From Planctomycetota bacterium (GTDB taxonomy: Bacteria > Planctomycetota > Phycisphaerae > Phycisphaerales > UBA1924), in contig CAUJHH010000052.1 of NCBI GenBank assembly GCA_963204725.1, positions 1 to 59,106 of the forward strand: DNA of 59,106 nucleotides, in the 5' to 3' direction. Positions within the stretch are counted from its first letter, which is position 1. Each line of letters begins with the position of its first letter. Positions 1-8,517 of this stretch are shown here, in pieces. A program made the position numbers and the translations under genes. The notes under the pieces were generated by a model. The model did no database searches. It saw only the letters and a program-made list of their open reading frames with translations, and had not been told where the DNA came from.

Positions 1-129
1 ACCATCGCGTGGCTGCACCAGTTCCGGCGGCTGCGCATCCGCTACGAACGCCGCGCCGACATCCATCAGGCGTTCCTCTCCATCGGATGCCTCATCATCT
101 GCTACAGAACACTCAAGCCGTCATTGTGA
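1..129 (+). mobile_element. IS5-type transposase, C-terminal fragment (cut by window edge)
   Basis: The frame is open from base 1 and ends at TGA 127-129, giving 42 residues. It reads [17 protein letters not shown] then [19 protein letters not shown]. This is the conserved C-terminal end of IS5-family DDE transposases, where an R-x-R-x-E-R-R-A segment is followed by an H-x-A-F-L helix and a C-x-I-x-C/W ending. The rest of the insertion sequence lies outside the window, so completeness and the left inverted repeat cannot be judged. The right end of the IS must lie within roughly the next ten bases, because the next coding frame starts at about 137. Family assignment is from motif recognition; the exact subgroup is not certain. 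Confidence 0.75.
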
Positions 130-136
130 TAGGGGC

Positions 137-307
137 TCTTATTGGGCAGCGGTCTTTCTCGTCATCGCGATCGTCGCGGCGGTCTTGGGCTTCGGTGCTC
201 TCGCGGGCACTGCGGCGCAGATCGCACAGATTCTCTTTGTCGTGTTTCTGGTGCTCTTGGTGCTCAGTCTGATCGCAAAGGGACTTCGCAAGACCAAGGC
301 CACGTAG
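137..307 (+). pseudogene. DUF1328 small membrane protein, start codon lost to the IS insertion
   Basis: Reading from TAT at 140 the frame gives [17 protein letters not shown], then a second hydrophobic stretch ([18 protein letters not shown]), ending at TAG 305-307. This matches the two-helix DUF1328 (YtjA-like) family, which normally begins Met-Leu-x-Trp-Ala. Only the first one or two codons are missing, and no ATG, GTG or TTG occurs in this frame between the transposase stop and the Tyr-Trp. The gene therefore appears decapitated by the IS. Translation from an upstream fused frame cannot be excluded, since the frame is not closed by a stop in the visible upstream part. Members of the family are short inner-membrane proteins of unknown role. 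Confidence 0.65.
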
Positions 308-344
308 CGTTCTATCCAGTTGCTTCGCCTGAGAGTCCGGGCAT

Positions 345-1589
345 TCAGTGGGTGTGCGTCGACGCAGCCCGCTGAGTGCCCGGCTTTCTGCGCGTGGTCG
401 GGCGTGCGAGCGCGCGATGGCGGCGGGCGATCTCAACCAACGTGTCGATGTACATCCGATGCCACGTGTCCGCGTTCCACTGCGTCCGAACGAACTCGAT
501 CGCCGCCCTCCCCATCTCATCCCGGCGAGCCGGCTGATTCAAGAGCGACTCAACGGCCTGCGAGAAATCCTCCTCGTCGCCGGGGCGGCAGAGGAAGCCG
601 GTCACCCCGTGCTGCACCGTTTCGGCCACGCCGCCCAATCGCGAGGTGATCACGGGAACGCCGCGTGATGCCGCCTCGATCCCAGCCAGCAACAGTGTGT
701 CCTGCACCGTTGGAATCACCACCATGTCAAGCTGGGGCAGGTGCAGATCGAGCAATTCCGCGTGCGGCACGGGGCCGTACCGGAAGACGTTCTGCGCGTC
801 TTGGGGCAGATTCGGCAGATCGCCAAAGATGTGGAGTTCTGCGCGGTCTTTCCATTTCTTCTGATGCCAACGCAGCAGCCGGTCGCCGCCCTTTCGCTCC
901 CACGCGTTGCCGATGAATCCGATGCGTGGCAGCGAACCCCGCACAGGGGTCGTGCTGATCGCGTCGGGCGCGATGATCGGTGCTGGCCTAGCAACCATGA
1001 CCCTGCCGGCGGGGATGCCATAGTCGTCTATCACCGAGTCTGCGGCCCACTGGCTCCAGCAGGAGACAAGCGACGATGCCGCGAAGACCCGACGCTCCAT
1101 GCGGATGACCGGTGAACGCCAGACGCGTGTCACCCCAAAGTCGCGGCATTCCTGCTCGGTTGTTGCGTCGATCTGTGTGACAAGCGCCGGGCGCGTCGGG
1201 TACGGAATGGAGGCAACCGCAAGCGCCTGGTGCTGCGTCATCACATGCACGAGGTCGAAGCGGTCCAGAGGAAGCGAGGTCCTGAACCACCGGCGCAGTT
1301 CACGCGCCCACAGCCGGGCGTAACGCAGGCGATGGAAGTCGAGTCCCGATCGCTCCGCCAAAGGCACGGCCCTTCCGAAAGCACGCATCGAGGCGGGCGG
1401 ACGCAGTCGGATATGGACCGCGTCGACGCTCTGGTTGGTCTCTGCATAGACCTCGAACGAGCGAGAATGAGTGGAGAAACCGAGGATCTGGTTGCTCAGA
1501 AAGAGAACTCGCACGGGGCCGTCCGAGTCTGCCGGCGGCAGCATCGATTGATTCAGGCCCTCGGCGTTGGTCGAGATGCAGCGATTCAT
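345..1589 (-). CDS. Family-4-like glycosyltransferase
   Basis: 414 residues from ATG 1589, chosen because GAGGAA lies about 10 bases upstream; the frame is open to 1667. The protein shows the two Rossmann-like lobes of GT-B glycosyltransferases. The N-lobe strand is VRVLFLSNQ near residue 26. The C-lobe holds GIEAASRGVPVITSRLGG from about residue 303, the donor-binding E-x7-E-type loop region of the GT4 family. The expected role is transfer of a sugar from a nucleotide-sugar to a cell-envelope or exopolysaccharide acceptor in the cytoplasm. Donor and acceptor cannot be told from sequence. The basic C-terminal tail (about 20 residues rich in Arg/Thr) looks unstructured. The gene sits alone, downstream of a 110-bp gap, reading in the same direction as uvrB. 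Confidence 0.8.
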   Translation of the reverse strand: MNRCISTNAEGLNQSMLPPADSDGPVRVLFLSNQILGFSTHSRSFEVYAETNQSVDAVHIRLRPPASMRAFGRAVPLAERSGLDFHRLRYARLWARELRRWFRTSLPLDRFDLVHVMTQHQALAVASIPYPTRPALVTQIDATTEQECRDFGVTRVWRSPVIRMERRVFAASSLVSCWSQWAADSVIDDYGIPAGRVMVARPAPIIAPDAISTTPVRGSLPRIGFIGNAWERKGGDRLLRWHQKKWKDRAELHIFGDLPNLPQDAQNVFRYGPVPHAELLDLHLPQLDMVVIPTVQDTLLLAGIEAASRGVPVITSRLGGVAETVQHGVTGFLCRPGDEEDFSQAVESLLNQPARRDEMGRAAIEFVRTQWNADTWHRMYIDTLVEIARRHRALARPTTRRKPGTQRAASTHTH

Positions 1590-1700
1590 AGGTTTGAGAT
1601 TCCTCAGCGTCCTTGCTTTCCACCCGCCACACCACCGAACCCTGCCCGCGTTCGCGAACGCACCCACTTGCGATGGGGTCGATCGGACCTCAGTCTAACG

Positions 1701-1970
1701 TCATCCGCCGCCGATTGCCCCCTCTGCTGGTGGTTTGCTGGGTTGCGGCATCTGTGTTCCGTTCGGCCCTGGCGTGATTCGGTCTGCCGACTCGGCCGGA
1801 GGCGTCGTCTGCCCGGCGGGCATCGGAGTCGTGGCCGACTGGCGTGCCTCGAACTCGCGGACGCGCAGCTTCTGGAACATGCCGAGCAACAGGAAGCCGA
1901 TCGTGATACCGACGGCGTAATAACCGAGGCGACGAAAGAAATCGGCCTTGGGATTCAGAGAGGATGCCAT
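1701..1970 (-). CDS. Small single-pass membrane protein, function unknown
   Basis: 89 residues with one hydrophobic segment, YYAVGITIGFLLLGMF, at about residues 17-32. It is preceded by a basic FFRR and followed by a KLRVREF stretch, then a Pro/Ala/Thr/Gly-rich tail of about 45 residues ending in Gly-Gly-Gly. This suggests an N-in inner-membrane anchor with a disordered exported or cytoplasmic tail. It starts 22 bases after the end of uvrB on the same strand and is probably co-transcribed with it. I do not recognise a family. The ORF could be spurious, but the clean membrane segment and operon-like spacing argue for a real gene. Confidence 0.55.
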   Translation of the reverse strand: MASSLNPKADFFRRLGYYAVGITIGFLLLGMFQKLRVREFEARQSATTPMPAGQTTPPAESADRITPGPNGTQMPQPSKPPAEGAIGGG

Positions 1971-1992
1971 GACAGAATCGTATGCGTGACCC

Positions 1993-4203
1993 TCACCGGC
2001 CCTTGCGCGACTTCTTCCCCGCTCGCACGCCGGGCATGCCCGCCTTTCGAGACTTGAGCTTGCCGGACATCGCGAGTTCGAGCTCGGACCGCTTCACTCT
2101 TTGGACCCCTCCCGTCTCGAGCAGCTTTCGCAGCGCCCGGGACTGATCTCGGAGCACCGCAGCTCGCTCGAACTCCGTTGCTCGTGCGGCGACCGCCATC
2201 TCCTCTTCCACAGTCGTCAGCAGTTCGTCTATCGCATACTCCGGCTCGGAGACCGCGACCGCCTCGCGCGCAGCGCGTCGGGCGGCAAGATCCTGTTGGA
2301 GCCCTGTCCGAATCTCCTTGCGGATTGTCGTCGGGGTGATCCCGTGGGCCTCGTTGTACGCGACCTGCTTGGTGCGACGACGCTCTGTCTCCTCCATTGC
2401 GAGCTGCATCGAGGGCGTCATCTTGTCGGCATAAAGGACGACTCTGGAGTTTGCGTTGCGCGCCGCACGCCCCATCTGCTGGATGAGCGACGTACCGGAC
2501 CGGAGGAAACCCTCCTTGTCCGCATCAAGGATCGCGACCAGAGCCACCTCCGGAAGGTCGAGCCCCTCCCGAAGCAGATTCACTCCCACAAGCACATCAA
2601 ACTGTCCCGTGCGCAGGTCGGTCAGAATCGTGACGCGCTCCAACGTGTCGATCTCGCTGTGGAGGTATCGCACCCGCAGCCCCTGCTGGTCCAGATAGAC
2701 GGTAAGGTCCTCGCACAGCCGTTTGGTGAGCGCGGTCACCAGAACTCGCTCGCCACCCTCGACAACCTCGCGGCACCGACGCACGAGATCCGGCACCTGC
2801 CCATCGGCCGGATGCACCATGATCTCAGGATCAAGCAACCCGGTCGGCCGGATGACCTGCTCGGCGATCTCCCCTCCACTCCTCTCAAGCTCATAGGCAG
2901 CCGGGGTTGCGCTCACAAACATGACCTGTGGCACCATCGCCTCGAACTCTTCGAACCTGAGCGGCCGATTGTCGAGCGCGCCAGGGAGCCGGAAGCCGTG
3001 CTCGACGAGGATTGTCTTGCGGTTGCGATCGCCATTGAACATCGCGCGAACCTGTGGGATCGTCACATGGCTCTCGTCGATGATGAGCAGCCAGTCCCGG
3101 AAGTTGGGGCGGTCCGACGCCGCGCCGGGTGTCGGAACGTCCTTCGGCGCGGCGCCCGCAGCGAACGGGGTGGTCGGCCGATCCGCGGTCGGCGCGAAGT
3201 CAAAGTAGTCCATCAGCGTGTACGGGCGTTCGCCGGGTGCCCGTCCGTCGAAATACCGCGAGTAGTTCTCGATCCCGTTGCAGTATCCAACCTCGTCGAT
3301 CATCTCCAGGTCGTACTTGGTCCGCGCGATGAGTCGCTGCGCTTCGAGCAATCTGCCCGCGGATCGCAGTTCCAGCACGCGAGCATCCAGATCCGCGCGG
3401 ATCACCGCCGTAATCTCGGAGAGTTCCTCCTGCGGCATCACATAGTGGACCGCAGGAAAGAGGAAGAACTGTCGTTCCTCGGCGATGATCTCTCCGCTCG
3501 TCGGATTGATCAACTCGATGCGCTCGATCTCCGAGCCAAAGAAGTCCAGCCGGATGGCGAAACTCTCGTACGCGGGCCAGATCTCCATGCTGTCACCCCG
3601 CGCCCGAAAGGTTCCCCTCTTGAACTCGATCTCCACCCGCTGATACTGCATCGAGTTCAGCGCGAGGAAGAGCTCCCGTCGGGGCATCTCCGATCCACGC
3701 GTGAGTGTGAGCACGCGCTGGGCATACGCCTGGGGCGATCCCAGGCCGAAGATGCACGAGACCGACGCAACGACAACCGTGTCGCGTCGCGAGAGGATGT
3801 TGCTCGTCGCCGCGAGGCGCAGCCGGTCGAGATCATCGTTGCGGCTCGCGTCCTTCTCGATGTAGATGTCGCGCTGGGGGATGTACGCCTCGGGCTGGTA
3901 GTAGTCGTAGTAGGAAACGAAGTAGTTGACAGAGTTCTCGGGGAAGAAATCGCGCAGCTCTTCGTAGAGTTGGGCCGCGAGGGTCTTGTTGTGGCTGATG
4001 ATGAGTGTCGGGCGACCGAGCGACTCGATCACGTTGGCCATCGTGAACGTCTTGCCGGTTCCCGTCGCTCCGAGCAGTGTCACGGCGGGGCGGCCAGCGC
4101 GCAACTGCGACAAAAGAGAAGCGATCGCGCTCGGTTGATCACCGGTGGGCTTGAACGGGGCCTTCAGCAGGAATCGTCCGGGCGTGTTCGGCATGTCGGC
4201 CAA
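1993..4203 (-). CDS. uvrB: Excinuclease ABC subunit B
   Basis: 736 residues. UvrB is the DNA-damage-verifying helicase of nucleotide excision repair; it is loaded by UvrA and then recruits UvrC. Visible features in order are Walker A GATGTGKT (residues 45-52), the beta-hairpin region YYDYYQPEAYIP soon after it, DESH in the Walker B region, helicase motifs (VSATPAAYE and QQMGRAARN), and a C-terminal UVR domain with the EFERAAVLRDQ pattern that contacts UvrC. The length is slightly above the usual 660-680 because of a Pro/Thr/Ala-rich insertion of about 30 residues just before the DESH region and a Lys/Arg-rich tail. uvrA lies separately at 11566-14679. Convergence of motifs leaves no real alternative. 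Confidence 0.97.
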   Translation of the reverse strand: MADMPNTPGRFLLKAPFKPTGDQPSAIASLLSQLRAGRPAVTLLGATGTGKTFTMANVIESLGRPTLIISHNKTLAAQLYEELRDFFPENSVNYFVSYYDYYQPEAYIPQRDIYIEKDASRNDDLDRLRLAATSNILSRRDTVVVASVSCIFGLGSPQAYAQRVLTLTRGSEMPRRELFLALNSMQYQRVEIEFKRGTFRARGDSMEIWPAYESFAIRLDFFGSEIERIELINPTSGEIIAEERQFFLFPAVHYVMPQEELSEITAVIRADLDARVLELRSAGRLLEAQRLIARTKYDLEMIDEVGYCNGIENYSRYFDGRAPGERPYTLMDYFDFAPTADRPTTPFAAGAAPKDVPTPGAASDRPNFRDWLLIIDESHVTIPQVRAMFNGDRNRKTILVEHGFRLPGALDNRPLRFEEFEAMVPQVMFVSATPAAYELERSGGEIAEQVIRPTGLLDPEIMVHPADGQVPDLVRRCREVVEGGERVLVTALTKRLCEDLTVYLDQQGLRVRYLHSEIDTLERVTILTDLRTGQFDVLVGVNLLREGLDLPEVALVAILDADKEGFLRSGTSLIQQMGRAARNANSRVVLYADKMTPSMQLAMEETERRRTKQVAYNEAHGITPTTIRKEIRTGLQQDLAARRAAREAVAVSEPEYAIDELLTTVEEEMAVAARATEFERAAVLRDQSRALRKLLETGGVQRVKRSELELAMSGKLKSRKAGMPGVRAGKKSRKGR

Positions 4204-4227
4204 GCGTATGGAGCGAACGCGGGGCCG

Positions 4228-6969
4228 TCACGCCCTCGCCGCAGCCAGAAGCTCGCGGGGCTCCCGCCTCCCGAGTCTCCAGACGGCAGGACCGGACGCC
4301 GCGAGGCAGGTGAACAGCAGCGTTCCCCACGCGCTCGCGATCGGGAGAAGCGGCGGGTGAAACTCGACGGCGAGGCCCAGCAGCAAACGCATCAGCTTCT
4401 GCTCGGACCACGCCGCCTGCAGCCCGAGAAACGTACCGATGATCGCGCCGGTGATGGCGACGATGACGACCTCCGACAGCACGAGACGAACAAGCAGCGT
4501 GCGCTGCGCCCCCATCGCTCGAAGGATGCCGAATTCAAACCGGCGCGTCTCGATCGACGCGAGAACGAGATTGGCAACACCGAGCGAGCAGATGATCATG
4601 GCGAAGATCGCGACCGCGGTCATGATCGTGATGCCGCTGAGCACATAGATCCTGATCTCTTCGCGGATACGCCGACCCGAACCGGCATCCATGATCGGGA
4701 TGTCGGCGAGCGCCTCGCGGATCATGTCCATCGCCGCCTCATCGTCCCACTCGGGCCTTAGCCCCACCTGGATCAGCTGGATCGCGTCATTGTTGAACAG
4801 ACGCTTCATGTCGTCTCGAGTCCCGAAGACGGCGTGGAGCGCCTGATTCGTGTAGTCCTCGGAGATGTTGAAGAACTTGCTGACGACTTCAAGCCCGGGA
4901 GAGGTCACGACGCCCACAATCTCAAACGTGAACCGCTTGCCCTGATCCGTGCAGTCGAACCTGTCGCCGACGCCCAGCCCCTGCGCGATCAGGAACTCCC
5001 GAGCCACGATCACGGCGCCCCCGCGCTTGAGTCTCGGCAGCGCGGTCTCGAGCGATCCCTGGACCCACGTCAGATTCGCCATGCGAAAGAACGGCTCCGG
5101 CTCGAACGCGATGAATGTCGTCTTGTAAGACTGGAGCGCACGGACGCCGAAGGCATCGGTCTCGACAAAGTGCAGCCCGATCGCGCACGTGTCGCTCACG
5201 GCGGGAAGCTGTCTCAATCGCTCCTCGGCCACATCGGGAAGAGCGACACCCGAGACGAACGCATCAGGGAACTGCAGCTTGTCCAGCCAGTCCCGCATCA
5301 CGGCGCCGCCGTTGGTCCAGATCACAGTCATGATCGAGACGCCGGTCATCAGCGCGCCGGCCGTGAGCCCGTTGCGATAGGGCGTCGACGCGATGGAGCG
5401 GTGCAGAATCCCGGTCGGGAGCCGCAGCACGCGCGAGAGCATCGGCGAGAGAGCGCGCGAGACGAGCAGCACCACGGGAGTGCCGAGCAGAAAGTATCCG
5501 ATGAACACCAGAGGCAGCCCGCAGGTCGCATACGCCCAGAAGATCAGTTGCCCATCGCGCGGCACACTCACGACCAGAAAGCCGAACACGATCAGGATGA
5601 TCGCAATCAGTCCCAGTACGCGGCCCGCGTCCGGCCCAGCGGCGACCGCTCGGAGCGTCAGACCTTGGAGCGGCGAGACACGCGAGGTGCGCCACGCGGG
5701 CCAAGCCGCGCCGAGCAGACCCGAAGAGAACGCGCCACCGACCCCCATCGCGATGCCCAGCGGCGGCACCTGCAGCCCGGCCGCGAGCGCGTCGGCACGA
5801 ATCCAAGCGACCATCGAGGCGATGGCGAGCCCGAGCGCGAGCCCGAGAACGGCGCCGACGATGCCGACGATCGCGCCGGTCCAGAGCTGGGCACGAGCGA
5901 GTTGACCGCGCGTGGCCCCGACGCATCTCAGCATCGCAAGCTCGCGCTGACGTCTCGCCACATCGGTCGTCAATCCCGTCAGAATGATGAACGACGCGGC
6001 CAGCGTGGAGAGCACGATCGCGAGTATCAGTCCGAGCTCGCTCGACTTGAGGTTCTTGTCGAGCCCAGACGTCACCCGTGCTGTCGTCTGGAGCAGAACC
6101 GAATCGGGAAGCGCCGCGCGCCGGACCTTCGCGATGCCCTCGGCGTCGAGTCCAGGCCGGAGTTGGATATCAATGCGAGAGAGCCTCGCCTCCGAATCCG
6201 TGAGCGACGCGAGCGCGGGAATCAGCATGAACGCCTGCGGACGTCCGCCGAGCGGCGGCTGCGGCGCGATACCCACCACCCTGAGCGGCACGGAACGCTT
6301 GAGCAGTCTCGAGACGATGACTGTGTCACCCAGCAGGATCCGCTGCGAGGCGTTCAATCTGGCCGCAAGGCCTGCATCGCTCGTCGTCGCTGGCACGGCC
6401 GGGCGCGATTCACCTGCACGTGGCGGCCCGAGCCGCGCGATTCCTCGATTGGCGGTGCTGGTCCGCATCGACTCGCCTCGGATAGAGAATCGCTCGGCCA
6501 AGAGAGCATCGAGGACGATCTCGTCACTCGCCGTGGGCGCACGCCCCGCGAGCAACTTCATCGTGGCGGCTGCGGCAGGCGTCAGACCGTTTGCTGTCGG
6601 ACTCGACATGATCAGCCGATCACGCCGCGAGAAGGAGCCGTTCCCATCATCTGCCAACTCGGGGAGCGTCGCTCGGAGCACGATCGTGCGCTCCAGCACG
6701 GGCGTGGCGCGAAGCGTCTCCGGCCACGCCGCAACATCGACGAGGCGTGACGACTCGATAAGCCCATTCGAACTCGATGACTCGACGCGCAGGTCGGCGG
6801 AACCGACCGTCCCCTCGAGGCGGAGACGCACCGACGCGTTCACGGATCGAATGAGAATCGCCACGGTGACGACGAGCGCACATGAGAGCGCGACGGCAGC
6901 AATGAGCAGCGCGGCGTGGGCCTTACGCGCCCACAAGCTGTTGATAGCGAGCCGCAATGCCGGACGCAT
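4228..6969 (-). CDS. ABC transporter permease, FtsX/MacB type, two-domain
   Basis: 913 residues. It has an N-terminal membrane helix (about residues 17-40) followed by a large extracytoplasmic domain, then a cluster of helices with the FtsX motif region ('ILTGLTTDVARRQRELAMLRCVGATR'-like, starting near residue 330). A second extracytoplasmic domain follows, then a C-terminal set of three helices with the matching ETRRFEFGILRAMGAQR element. This doubled FtsX layout is that of LolC/YbbP-type permeases that move lipids, lipoproteins or peptides out of the inner membrane by mechanotransmission. It is translated 47 bases inside the end of the ATPase gene, so the two are certainly one operon. The substrate cannot be inferred. 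Confidence 0.88.
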   Translation of the reverse strand: MRPALRLAINSLWARKAHAALLIAAVALSCALVVTVAILIRSVNASVRLRLEGTVGSADLRVESSSSNGLIESSRLVDVAAWPETLRATPVLERTIVLRATLPELADDGNGSFSRRDRLIMSSPTANGLTPAAAATMKLLAGRAPTASDEIVLDALLAERFSIRGESMRTSTANRGIARLGPPRAGESRPAVPATTSDAGLAARLNASQRILLGDTVIVSRLLKRSVPLRVVGIAPQPPLGGRPQAFMLIPALASLTDSEARLSRIDIQLRPGLDAEGIAKVRRAALPDSVLLQTTARVTSGLDKNLKSSELGLILAIVLSTLAASFIILTGLTTDVARRQRELAMLRCVGATRGQLARAQLWTGAIVGIVGAVLGLALGLAIASMVAWIRADALAAGLQVPPLGIAMGVGGAFSSGLLGAAWPAWRTSRVSPLQGLTLRAVAAGPDAGRVLGLIAIILIVFGFLVVSVPRDGQLIFWAYATCGLPLVFIGYFLLGTPVVLLVSRALSPMLSRVLRLPTGILHRSIASTPYRNGLTAGALMTGVSIMTVIWTNGGAVMRDWLDKLQFPDAFVSGVALPDVAEERLRQLPAVSDTCAIGLHFVETDAFGVRALQSYKTTFIAFEPEPFFRMANLTWVQGSLETALPRLKRGGAVIVAREFLIAQGLGVGDRFDCTDQGKRFTFEIVGVVTSPGLEVVSKFFNISEDYTNQALHAVFGTRDDMKRLFNNDAIQLIQVGLRPEWDDEAAMDMIREALADIPIMDAGSGRRIREEIRIYVLSGITIMTAVAIFAMIICSLGVANLVLASIETRRFEFGILRAMGAQRTLLVRLVLSEVVIVAITGAIIGTFLGLQAAWSEQKLMRLLLGLAVEFHPPLLPIASAWGTLLFTCLAASGPAVWRLGRREPRELLAAARA

Positions 6970-7654
6970 CCATTCCCTCCGATTCGATCTGTCCGATCAC
7001 CCGTCCGTCCCGCAGCACCCAAGTCCGTCGGCAGTGCGCTGCAGCCGCGGGCTCGTGCGTCACGATCACCACGACGACCCCTTTCTCGCGCGCGACCGTG
7101 GCGAGCAGACGCCAGAGCTTCTCAGCGTTGACGCTGTCGAGCGCGCCCGTCGGCTCATCTGCGAGGATCACCGGGGGTGAATAGAGCAACGCGCGTGCGA
7201 TCGCGACACGCTGCTGCTCGCCTCCGGAAAGGGCCTCCGGACGGTGGGATGCCCGGTCCTCAAGCCCAAGCTCCGCCAGAAGTTCAGTCGCCCGGGCGCG
7301 AAGCCATCGCGGCTCGTCCGACGCGAGCGAACCCGGAAGTTCCACGTTCTCGATCGCCGTCAGCGTGGGGATCAGGTTGAACTGCTGAAAGACGATGCCA
7401 ACGCCCTTGCGTCGAAACTCCGTTGCCTCCGCATCCGAGAGCAGGCCGATCGAGCGCTCCCCAATCGTGATCGAGCCGCGGTCCGGCTTGTCGAGGACCG
7501 CAAGCAGGTGGAGGAGCGTGGACTTCCCCGATCCGGAGTGTCCCATAACGGCATAGAAGCCCGGCTCGCCGATCTCCAGGTCGATGCCGCGCAGCGCACA
7601 AACCTCGCCATGGGCGAGTCGGTACGACTTATGCACATCGACACATTTGATCAT
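6923..7654 (-). CDS. ABC transporter ATP-binding protein, LolD/MacB type
   Basis: 243 residues from ATG 7654 (preceded by AGGG at good spacing); the frame continues to 7699 but the ABC fold begins at this Met. Motifs are Walker A GHSGSGKST (38-46), the Q-loop in IVFQQFN (about 87-93), signature LSGGEQQR (142-149), Walker B plus D-loop VILADEPTGALDS, and an H-loop in VTHEP. The ADEPTGALDS form is typical of the LolD/MacB/YbbA subgroup that partners FtsX-type permeases. The gene overlaps the start of the 913-residue permease by 47 bases, and together they should form a type VII ABC exporter or extractor complex at the inner membrane. Confidence 0.93.
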   Translation of the reverse strand: MIKCVDVHKSYRLAHGEVCALRGIDLEIGEPGFYAVMGHSGSGKSTLLHLLAVLDKPDRGSITIGERSIGLLSDAEATEFRRKGVGIVFQQFNLIPTLTAIENVELPGSLASDEPRWLRARATELLAELGLEDRASHRPEALSGGEQQRVAIARALLYSPPVILADEPTGALDSVNAEKLWRLLATVAREKGVVVVIVTHEPAAAAHCRRTWVLRDGRVIGQIESEGMDASGIAARYQQLVGA

Positions 7655-7768
7655 TGATATGCCCTGCCCGTGCGAGAGGAGGGCGTCTCCCCAGCGCAAC
7701 CGAGACTCTTTCGGAGCGCACCGATATCTGGTTTCGCGCCGAGCGAGCCGATCGCCGCGACCGGGGAC

Positions 7769-8149
7769 CTAGTGCCCGTGGGTGCTGTCATAGGTTGTGG
7801 CGTCTACCGCCTTGGAGAGCCCCGCCTTGTCGGACACGCGGATCTTTACAAGCCACCCTCGCTCGTAGGGGTCGCTGTTCAGGATGGAGGGATCCTCGGC
7901 GACGGCGGCGTTCACTTCCGCGATCGAGCCGCCAACCAGCGAGTAGACGTCACTCGTGGTCTTGACAGACTCAATCTCGCCGAGCGAATCACCCTGCTTT
8001 ACAGTCGTGCCAACGGCCTTCATCTGCGCGTAGGTCACATCAGTGAGGGCATCGACGGCAAAGCGGCTGATTCCAACCGTGACGAGATCGCCCTCGGTCT
8101 TGAACCACTCGTGACTCTCGGAATAGACGCGATCGCTGGGGCTAGACAT
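7769..8149 (-). CDS. gcvH: Glycine cleavage system H protein
   Basis: 126 residues. The H protein carries the lipoyl arm that shuttles the aminomethyl group between the P, T and L proteins. The lipoylation site is Lys63 in EIESVKTTSDVYS, the family hallmark. The flanking SHEWFKTEGDLVTVGIS and DPYERGWLVKI stretches are also diagnostic. A GGAG lies about 8 bases before the ATG. No gcvT, gcvP or lipoate ligase is in the window, so the gene is separated from its usual partners, as often in planctomycetes. It lies upstream of the ABC ATPase on the same strand with a 114-base gap. Confidence 0.95.
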   Translation of the reverse strand: MSSPSDRVYSESHEWFKTEGDLVTVGISRFAVDALTDVTYAQMKAVGTTVKQGDSLGEIESVKTTSDVYSLVGGSIAEVNAAVAEDPSILNSDPYERGWLVKIRVSDKAGLSKAVDATTYDSTHGH

Positions 8150-8330
8150 AGGGGTGGCTCCGAATCCCGGGACTCAAGATGAGGCCGTTGCGACCCCCGG
8201 CCCGGGCGAGTGATGCTAACCGGCTTTCACGGGGTGGCAAGAAGACCCGCATATTGGAGGTTTGGGAGAGTGGGGCAACCCGCTCCGGCCCGCTCGATCC
8301 GAACTCGCTCTGCAATCCGCACGCCGCTGC

Positions 8331-8360
8331 TTGACGGCCGAGTCGGCACGGCGTTAGACT
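8331..8360 (+). promoter_or_regulatory. Sigma70-like promoter candidate for a small RNA
   Basis: TTGACG (8331-8336), an 18-base spacer and TAGACT (8355-8360) resemble a housekeeping promoter. Transcription would start near 8366, just ahead of the hairpin and terminator described in the next entry. The region lies between divergent gcvH and the TIM-barrel gene, so the promoter could equally serve the latter. Confidence 0.4.
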
Positions 8361-8446
8361 CGACGCTGAATCGCTCGAAGCGATCCATATCCCATTGCTT
8401 TCTCCCCTCCGGACGGTCGGTGCCCTCGGGCCCGGCCGTCTTTGTT
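8361..8446 (+). ncRNA. Candidate small structured RNA with intrinsic terminator
   Basis: A perfect hairpin, ATCGCT-CGA-AGCGAT, spans 8370-8384. It is followed by a C/U-rich single-stranded stretch and then a strong hairpin: 8412-8420 pairs with 8432-8440 (one G-U), topped by GCC/GGC with a CTCG loop. TTTGTT follows directly, as in a Rho-independent terminator. With the promoter-like element at 8331 this makes an 80-base transcription unit in a 368-base gap between divergent genes. I do not recognise an Rfam family. The alternative is a terminating leader (attenuator) for the gene at 8518. Confidence 0.45.
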
Positions 8447-8517
8447 GCGCGTCGCGTTCATGAGTTCCGGGCGTGGAAAGTAGCCGCCGCACGTCGGAGG
8501 CGATACATTGGCCCTAC

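Noticed and set aside
2101..4761. Long plus-strand frame (886 codons) opposite uvrB and the permease
   Set aside because: It is the antisense shadow of the GC-rich uvrB gene; its translation is Arg/Asp/His-rich with no fold, and uvrB on the other strand is certain.
4834..6750. Plus-strand frame of 638 codons opposite the ABC permease
   Set aside because: Composition is that of a complementary-strand shadow (Arg/Asp/Gln-rich) and it lies wholly inside a well-supported permease gene.
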